Assembly (NCBI GenBank): GCA_032622095.1
Contig: CP136066.1
Span: forward strand, 129,861,917-129,925,916
Origin: Siphonodentalium dalli
Lineage: Eukaryota > Mollusca > Scaphopoda > Gadilida > Siphonodentaliidae
Direction of reading: 5' to 3'
DNA length: 64,000 nt
The translations under genes and the position numbers were made by a program. The notes below the pieces were generated by a model. The model had not been told where the DNA came from. It made no database searches and worked only from the letters and a program-made list of their open reading frames with translations. This document shows positions 58,001 through 64,000 of this stretch, piece after piece. The number at the start of each line of letters is the position of its first letter. Position 1 is the stretch's first letter.

Positions 58001-58850
58001 TGTAAACAATCACAAAAGAACTATTTTGATTCGGCGTTTTCTAACACTGCAAACATTGGGTAGTTACCGCAGTTCTATGAATTTCCCGACTTCGACTATT
58101 TTGTCGTAGACAATAAAAAAAAAAAAAAAAAATACAATGAGCAACTGAAAATGTTTTTAACATTCTGGAAGAAGTATATGTCCCTGATGTATGTTTAAAT
58201 TTTCACGTAAAAACTACGAAAGATAACGAAGTTATAATTAGTTTTATAGACCCACTCCAAATCTCACACATACAGTAAATGCATGCGTTCTCCAACACGT
58301 GGTAAAGTTTGTCCGAAAATCTATTTTTAGCATATGATATCATTATTCGTGACGTACTCGGGAGCTCAATGCGTACAAGCGCTATTCCAAAAAGTAAAAA
58401 GTTGGATTGGGAAACGGAATCCGACACAAACTACTTTTGTAAAAGTGAAAATTCATAGATATGTTTTAGTTTAATTTCAAAGACAGTATTATTTGTTCAC
58501 TTTGGCTACTGCATGAGCAGTGTAAAACCATGTATGGCTATACAATTTGCGGTTACAAAATGACCCGACGGAACAAATTAAGTAAGGTCTAAATTCCAGT
58601 CTCCTTAAAACGAACCAGTAGCTCATCATAAACTTCGTTGCTCAGCGCAATTTGCCATTTCCAAAAGCACACAATCTGATTAGAATATGTGGATAGGGTA
58701 CACCATGTATAATTTATAAATAAAATGCCTCGTTGGAACAGTTGAGACTATATATTTTTTTTTTGCAAAACGAGCAGAAACGAGTCTAATTTTCACCGGT
58801 AAAATTACCGTAAATCCTAAGCTAGTTTTGTCAAATTTGGAAGGCGACTT
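55091..58850. other. Stretch without recognised genes
   Basis: Intron-like AT-rich sequence with no repeat family I can name and no exon. There is an A run at 58112-58131. Confidence 0.45.
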
Positions 58851-58854
58851 CGTT

Positions 58855-59002
58855 TTCGCCTTGCGAACATCCGAGGGCGACATCGCCGGCCCGAGGGCGA
58901 AATTCTCGCCCGAGTCGCCTCCTAGCGTGGGGCCTGATCGCTCCGCCAACAAATCTCGTGCGATAATTTCGTCAAAATCCCGACTCTCATGCGGTTCTAT
59001 CT
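58855..59002 (-). repeat. Inverted-repeat partner of 54989-55090
   Basis: GC-rich for this window: GAGGGCGACATCGCCGGCCC, GAGGGCGAAATTCTCGCCCG, then TCCGCCAACAAATCTCGTGC and CTCATGCGGTTCTAT. It contains several small palindromes (GGGCGAAATTCTCGCCC). Confidence 0.6.
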
Positions 59003-59055
59003 ATGTATCACATGAAACCCATATTATATCATTTAATAAAAGGCCGTCCGGCCAT

Positions 59056-60130
59056 TGTCCCCCGAAAAAGTGACTTCATTGGGGGCATCAGCTTTTCTGC
59101 AAAAAATAACAAGGACCCTAAATCCGATACTAAATTTCAAAACAATCCAACCAGTGTCCTGAAATAGTACACGGCAAACTCTAGATATTTATTTGTTAAT
59201 TTTACCTTCATTAATGCTGGATGTGTTATTTGTTACCAGATGATCTGTTCAGTGAATATTAACAAGAAATCATCGGAAAAAAGTTCATATTATATTTTCA
59301 TATAAGAAATCAATATTCCATATTTGAGAGCAACCAGACAAAAATGGGTCGATCGTACCCATATTCGAACTTTATCTGTATTTCGAGCTGATAAACTCAT
59401 ATACCAAATTTGATTCAGATATGATCATGCACACAAACTAAAGTTATCATCCGGAAACCAGAAATTGACATGAAAGGACCATAACTCCAGCAAAAATGGG
59501 CAGAGCAAACCCATATTCGAACCTGACCTGTATTTTGGGATGATAAACTATCATACTAAATTTGATTCAGATATGATCACACAAACTAAAGTTATCATCC
59601 GTAAACCAGAAATTGACAGGATTCTAAGTCGAAAAGGACCATATAAACCCTAGCAAATATGGGTGGGTTGTACCCATATTAGAACTTGACCTGTATTTCG
59701 AGCTGATAAACGCGCATTCCAAATTTGGTTCAGGTATGATCACACAAACTGAAGTTATCATCCGGAAACCAGAAATTGACAGGATTCCAAGTCGAAAAAA
59801 GGGCCACAACTCTCGCAAAAATGGGCGGAGAAAACCCATATTCGAACTTGACCTGTATATAGGGCTGATAAACTCACATACCAAATTTGGTTCAGAAACC
59901 AGAAAATTACAAGATTCTAAGTAAAAAAGGTCCATAACTCTCGCAAAAATGGGCGGAGCAAACCCATATTCAGACTTGACCTGTATTTTGGTCTGATAAA
60001 CTCACCTATGAAATTTGCTTTTGATCTAATAACCGAAACTAAAGTTATCATCTGGAAACCATTTCCAGACGCACACACGGACGGACACCGGCTATTTTAA
60101 TAGTCCCCCGAAATTGTTTTTCGGGGGACA
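59056..60130 (+). mobile_element. Family D repeat element D1
   Basis: 5' TGTCCCCCGAAAAAG at 59056. Five or so ~150 bp cores follow (CCATAACTC-AGCAAAAATGGG, CCCATATTCGAAC, GACCTGTATTT, ACTCATATACCAAATTTG, AAGTTATCATCCGGAAACC). Then ACACACGGACGGACACCGGC, and a terminal hairpin GTCCCCCGAAA, TTGT, TTTCGGGGGAC with an 11 bp perfect stem (60103-60129). The 5' TGTCCCCCGAAAA is the exact inverted copy of the 3' TTTTCGGGGGACA. Confidence 0.75.
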
Positions 60131-61265
60131 AAAAGCCATTACATATTTCCTCTCACTAGCAGGTGGAAGAATACTATTTTGAAAAGCCGCACGTGGCACT
60201 AAACCAGACAATGCAAAATGATTGCTTTGTTCATTTAAGTTATATTCTTGTCAAACTTCGTTGCACTATAAACGAAAATAGATGCAAAATCAAAGAGGCA
60301 AGTTGGGGGACCATATTTTCCGTCGCCAGCCCCAGACCCCGTAATACTGTTGTATACAGTTGTGAAGTGTCTCAGCCAATGCTGTATATGTATGCATTTT
60401 GCAGCTTCTTTTAAGGGTTTAGATTTTCTAAAAAGGCATAAAGCTCTAGTTTTTTTCATGAGATATAGACAGAACACAACGTGCATCTTAATCGAGAATC
60501 TTTTATCGAATGAGTTGCGGATGGCGCAAGAATATATTTCAAGAGAGCAATGAGTTTGATTAAAGATTCGAGATTATGATGCAAGTTGTGTTCTGTATTT
60601 ATTCTACAACATTGTGTCAGAAAAGATAAATCCATGACTGTCACATTCATTGATACTATAGTTATCATCTGGAAACCATTTCCAGATGCACACACGGACG
60701 GACGGACACTGGCTATTTTAATAGTCCCCCGAAATTGTTTTTCGGGGGATAAAAAGCCATTACATATTTCCTCTCACTGGCAGGTGGAATAATACTATTT
60801 TGAAAAGCCGCACGTGGCACTAAACCAGACAATGCAAAATGATTGCTTTGTTCATTTAAGTTATATTCTTGTCAAACTTCGTTGCACTAACGAAAATAGA
60901 TGCAAAATCAAAGAGGCAAGTTGGGGGACCATATTTTCCGTCGCCAGCCCCAGACCTCGTAATACTGTTGTATACAGTTGTGAAGTGTCTCAGCCAATGC
61001 TGTATATTCTTTTAAGGGTTTAGATTTTCTAAAAAGGCATAAAGCTCTAGTTTTTTTTTCATGAGATATAGACAGAACACAACGTGCATCTTAATCGAGA
61101 ATCTTTTATCGAATGAGTTGCGGATGGCGCAAGAATATATTTCACGAGAGCAATGAGTTTGATAAAAGATTCGAGATTATGATGCAAGTTGTGTTCTGTA
61201 TTTATTCTACACCATTGTGTCAGAAAAGATAAATCCATGACTGTCACATTCATTGATACTATAGT
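60049..61265 (+). repeat. ~610 bp tandem segmental duplication
   Basis: 60049-60658 is repeated at 60659-61265 with about 97% identity, including the 3' end of D1 (AGTTATCATCTGGAAACC onwards). Both copies carry short frames such as MQNDCFVHLSYILVKLRC that are not recognised. The second copy lacks about 15 bp near 61010. Confidence 0.85.
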
Positions 61266-61434
61266 TACCTTAATTTGTGATTTAAGTTTGATGAATAACC
61301 AGTAATGATATGGGAATCACCTGAGGCGGGAATAGTTCCGGCTTGTATTCCACTAGAGGTATATAGCAATATGTATTTAATGGATTGGATTCCATTGAAT
61401 ACACGTGCCTCGTGTCCATTTATAGAAATGTACA

Positions 61435-62704
61435 ATGAAAGTGTCAATGACACTGTAGCTCAACTTCAAAAGGAAATAATTTAATATGTTACAGTCAATG
61501 GAGCGATTAGGAATGGGGAAAATTGAAATGTCTATTAAAGTAATACTAGATTATCAACATAAAGAGATATATTCCAATATTCCAATGAAATCAAAAACAT
61601 TTGATAGCTCCCATCTAGTTGATCAATATCAAGATCAATATGAAGCTTAGTGATGATTGGATGTGGGAAGTGGACTGTAGGGCGTGCCAAAGGATTTAGT
61701 CATGCAATGAGTGAAAGCCAAAATGGCTGTCGGCAGCCATGTTATATGGCCGAATGACCAAAAATGACTCGTTCCCATCTACATGTCAATAATAACATCC
61801 ACGACAAATTTTATGATGATCAGACATACAGTTTGGCCTGCAGCTCGTGCTAATGAATTAAATTTTGAAATCCAAGATGGCTGCTGGTGGCCATGTTTGT
61901 TTGCCGAATGACCCCAAAATGACTCATTTCCCATCTACATGCCAATGTCAAAAGCCATGACAAATTTCATAATGATCCGACCAAAGGTACGAATTGAAGC
62001 CCGTGCCAAAGGATTTAATCATGCAAAGAGTAAAATCCAAGATGGCTATCAGCAGCCATGTTTTATGGCCGATTGACCCCAAAATGTCTCGTTCCCATCT
62101 ACATGTCAATATTAACATCCACAACATATTTCATGATGATCAGACGAACACTCTGGTCTGTAGCCTGTGCTAATGGATAAATTTTGAAATACAAGATGGC
62201 TGCCAACGACCTCAAAATGACTCATTCCAATCTACAATTCAATGTTAATTATAAACATCCATGACAAATTTCATGATAGTCTGACTAAAGGTACGACTTG
62301 TAGCCCATGCCAAAGGATTTAGTCATGCAAAGAGTAAAATCCAATATGGCTGCCGGCAGCCATAAAACCCCAAAATGACTCATTCCCATCTACATGTCAA
62401 AATTCATGATGATCAGACGAACAGTACGATCTGTCGTTCGTGGTAATGGATTCAATTTTGGAATCCAAGATGGGAGCTGGCAGCCATGTTTTTTTGACAA
62501 ATGACCCCAAAATGAATTGTTCCCATCTACATGACAATGTCAACAGCATGACAAATTTCATAATGATCTGACTATTAAAAGGTACGACTTGTAGCCCAAG
62601 CCAAAGGATTTAGTCATGCAAAGAGTATGCACACACACAAACACACATGCACGAATGACGAATACCAATACGAATACCAATCCATGGCAATAGCTCAAAC
62701 TTTA
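61435..62704 (+). mobile_element. Family A element A5, decayed and 3'-truncated
   Basis: ATGAAAGTGTCAATGACACT start and TAGCTCAACTTCAAAAGG, about seven divergent core monomers, a worn CACACAAACACACATGCACG microsatellite, and the left arm of the terminal hairpin (AATAGCTCAAACTTTA) with the right arm missing. Confidence 0.75.
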
Positions 62705-62943
62705 TTGTGCTCTCGCGTCAAATAACGTCTTTTTGGGCATACTAGGTTAGTACGGGTCTGTTCTCGTCTTTTATAAAGCAATTAGATGTAATGAACGATT
62801 GGTGAAATATTTGAAACCATGCAGGGTGCCATCACAACCATGTACATGTATATATGCGATTCTTGCAAAGAATTATACATGAACTTATGTAGTTGCGGGA
62901 CACATTGGTATATGAAGTTGATATCCCAGATACAGGTGATACA

Positions 62944-63881
62944 ACTATAGTGTATTTTGGGGTTCAATTTCCCTTTTCAGTTCTCACCTGAGATAAAATT
63001 TTGAGGTGACATCACCAACTGGTGTATAACACAAATTGAAAGACACTTACTTATGAAAATAGAAACATGCAGTTTGCCATAACTGACATCACTCTATAAA
63101 AGGTAGTATTGTAGCAATACATCAGGGACACATAATTTACTTAGGCAAGCTGTAAATCCAGGTTTCTGGAGCATCTACTCTCAGGTGCCAAATAATAGTG
63201 TCAGCACGATTATTAATTTTGGAGAAAATTCCCAACGATCACTATTATTCGGAATTGAGACAGAGTGAATTTGCCATCACTATTATTATTTTCAGCCTAA
63301 ATCGCCACACATCACTATTATTAGGCCATCACGATTATTAGGCACCTGAGAATATATCTGTATATTCAGGGATGAAAGAGTTAAATACAACCCAGCTCTA
63401 ATATTAAGTTTGACTATAGTGTATTTTGGGGTTCAATTTCCCTTTTCAGTTCTCACCTGAGATAAAATTTTGAGGTGACATCACCAACTGGTGTATAACA
63501 CAAATTGAAGGACACTTACTTATGATAATAGAAACATGCAGTTTGCCATAACTGACATCACTCTATAAAAGGTAGTATTGTAGCAATACATCAGGGACAC
63601 ATAATTTACTTAGGCAAGCTGTAAATCCAGGTTTCTGGAGCATCTACTCTCAGGTGCCAAATAACAGTGTCAGCACGATTATTAATTTTGGAGAAAATTC
63701 CCAACGATCACTATTATTCGGAATTGAGACAGAGTGAATTTGCCATCACTATTATTATTTTCAGCCTAAATCCCCACACATCACTATTATTAGGCCATCA
63801 CAATTATTAGGCACCTGAGAATATATCTGTATATTCAGGGATGAAAGAGTTAAATACAACCCAGCTCTAATATTAAGTTTG
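62944..63881 (+). repeat. 469 bp tandem duplication containing a small TIR element
   Basis: 62944-63412 and 63413-63881 differ at about five positions. Each holds a ~170 bp small element (63181-63350 and 63650-63819) with ends CTCAGGTGCCAAATAATAGT and ATTATTAGGCACCTGAG and internal CACTATTATT words, related in plan to 42345-42542. Confidence 0.9.
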
Positions 63882-64000
63882 AAAAACAATACTATGTGCC
63901 ACCAAAAGTGAACCTCCGAAGTGCTTTCATAAAAATTTGTGAAAAAATCCATGAATCCATGAAATCGTGATTGCAATGAATAGAAGTGGTTAAGTCATGG

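Larger units (their letters stand above)
42710..64000 (-). other. SNAP25 upstream intron, partial (>21 kb)
   Basis: From the acceptor CCCAG (42710) to the window edge I find no sequence resembling the Cys-rich exon or the N-terminal SNARE motif. The space holds repeats of families A, B, C, D, F and G, one 1.4 kb TIR element and tandem duplications. Stretches 46.3-46.8, 47.4-48.6, 49.5-50.1, 52.9-53.6 and 54.1-54.9 kb show nothing I can name. Confidence 0.6.

Noticed and set aside
60163-61023. Paired frames with MQNDCFVHLSYILVKLRC
   Set aside because: Duplicated only because the 610 bp segment is duplicated. The two copies already differ by indels within the frame, and no homologous protein is known to me.

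Overview
This window looks like a piece of a lophotrochozoan animal genome, most likely a mollusc. It is AT-rich, spliced and almost gene-free, and it is packed with non-autonomous repeats carrying (ACGG)n blocks and 150-165 bp core repeats of the kind known from bivalves. The phylum is an inference from repeat style and from one host gene; no long host ORF is present.

The one host gene I can support is SNAP25 (synaptic t-SNARE), on the minus strand. Three consecutive 3' coding exons are visible with matching splice phases: 42575-42709 (linker), 20761-20905 (second SNARE motif with its central Gln) and 14549-14617 (C-terminus and stop). Nearly everything else from about 14 kb to the right edge is SNAP25 intron. 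The earlier exons are not seen and probably lie to the right of the window.

Layout: 1-5.3 kb is a family F repeat split by a 4.3 kb tandem-repeat element (A1). 6.07-7.75 kb is a TIR element with a hAT-like MITE inside it. 10.7-13.8 kb is a second A element (A2). 14.5-42.7 kb is the SNAP25 3' half. Its 21.7 kb intron holds a five-layer stack: a decayed BEL/Pao LTR element; a piggyBac-like MITE and a 5.1 kb TIR element inside its 5' LTR; a family E repeat inside that TIR element; and an A element (A3) inside the family E repeat. The same intron holds a decayed non-LTR retrotransposon split by a TTAA-flanked element. 42.9-64 kb is upstream intron with further repeats (families A, B, C, D, F, G), a 1.4 kb TIR element and two recent tandem duplications.

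The most interesting signal is a set of repeat families sharing one plan: a short 5' motif, one or more ~150-165 bp core repeats, a (GACGG)n-like microsatellite and a terminal hairpin. In families A, D and E the 5' motif is the inverted copy of the 3' terminal motif. Family A ends in a hairpin followed by CTAA. This plan matches Helitron/Helentron-derived elements and bivalve pearl-type elements, yet the terminal sequences differ completely between families. Identities quoted here were estimated by eye.
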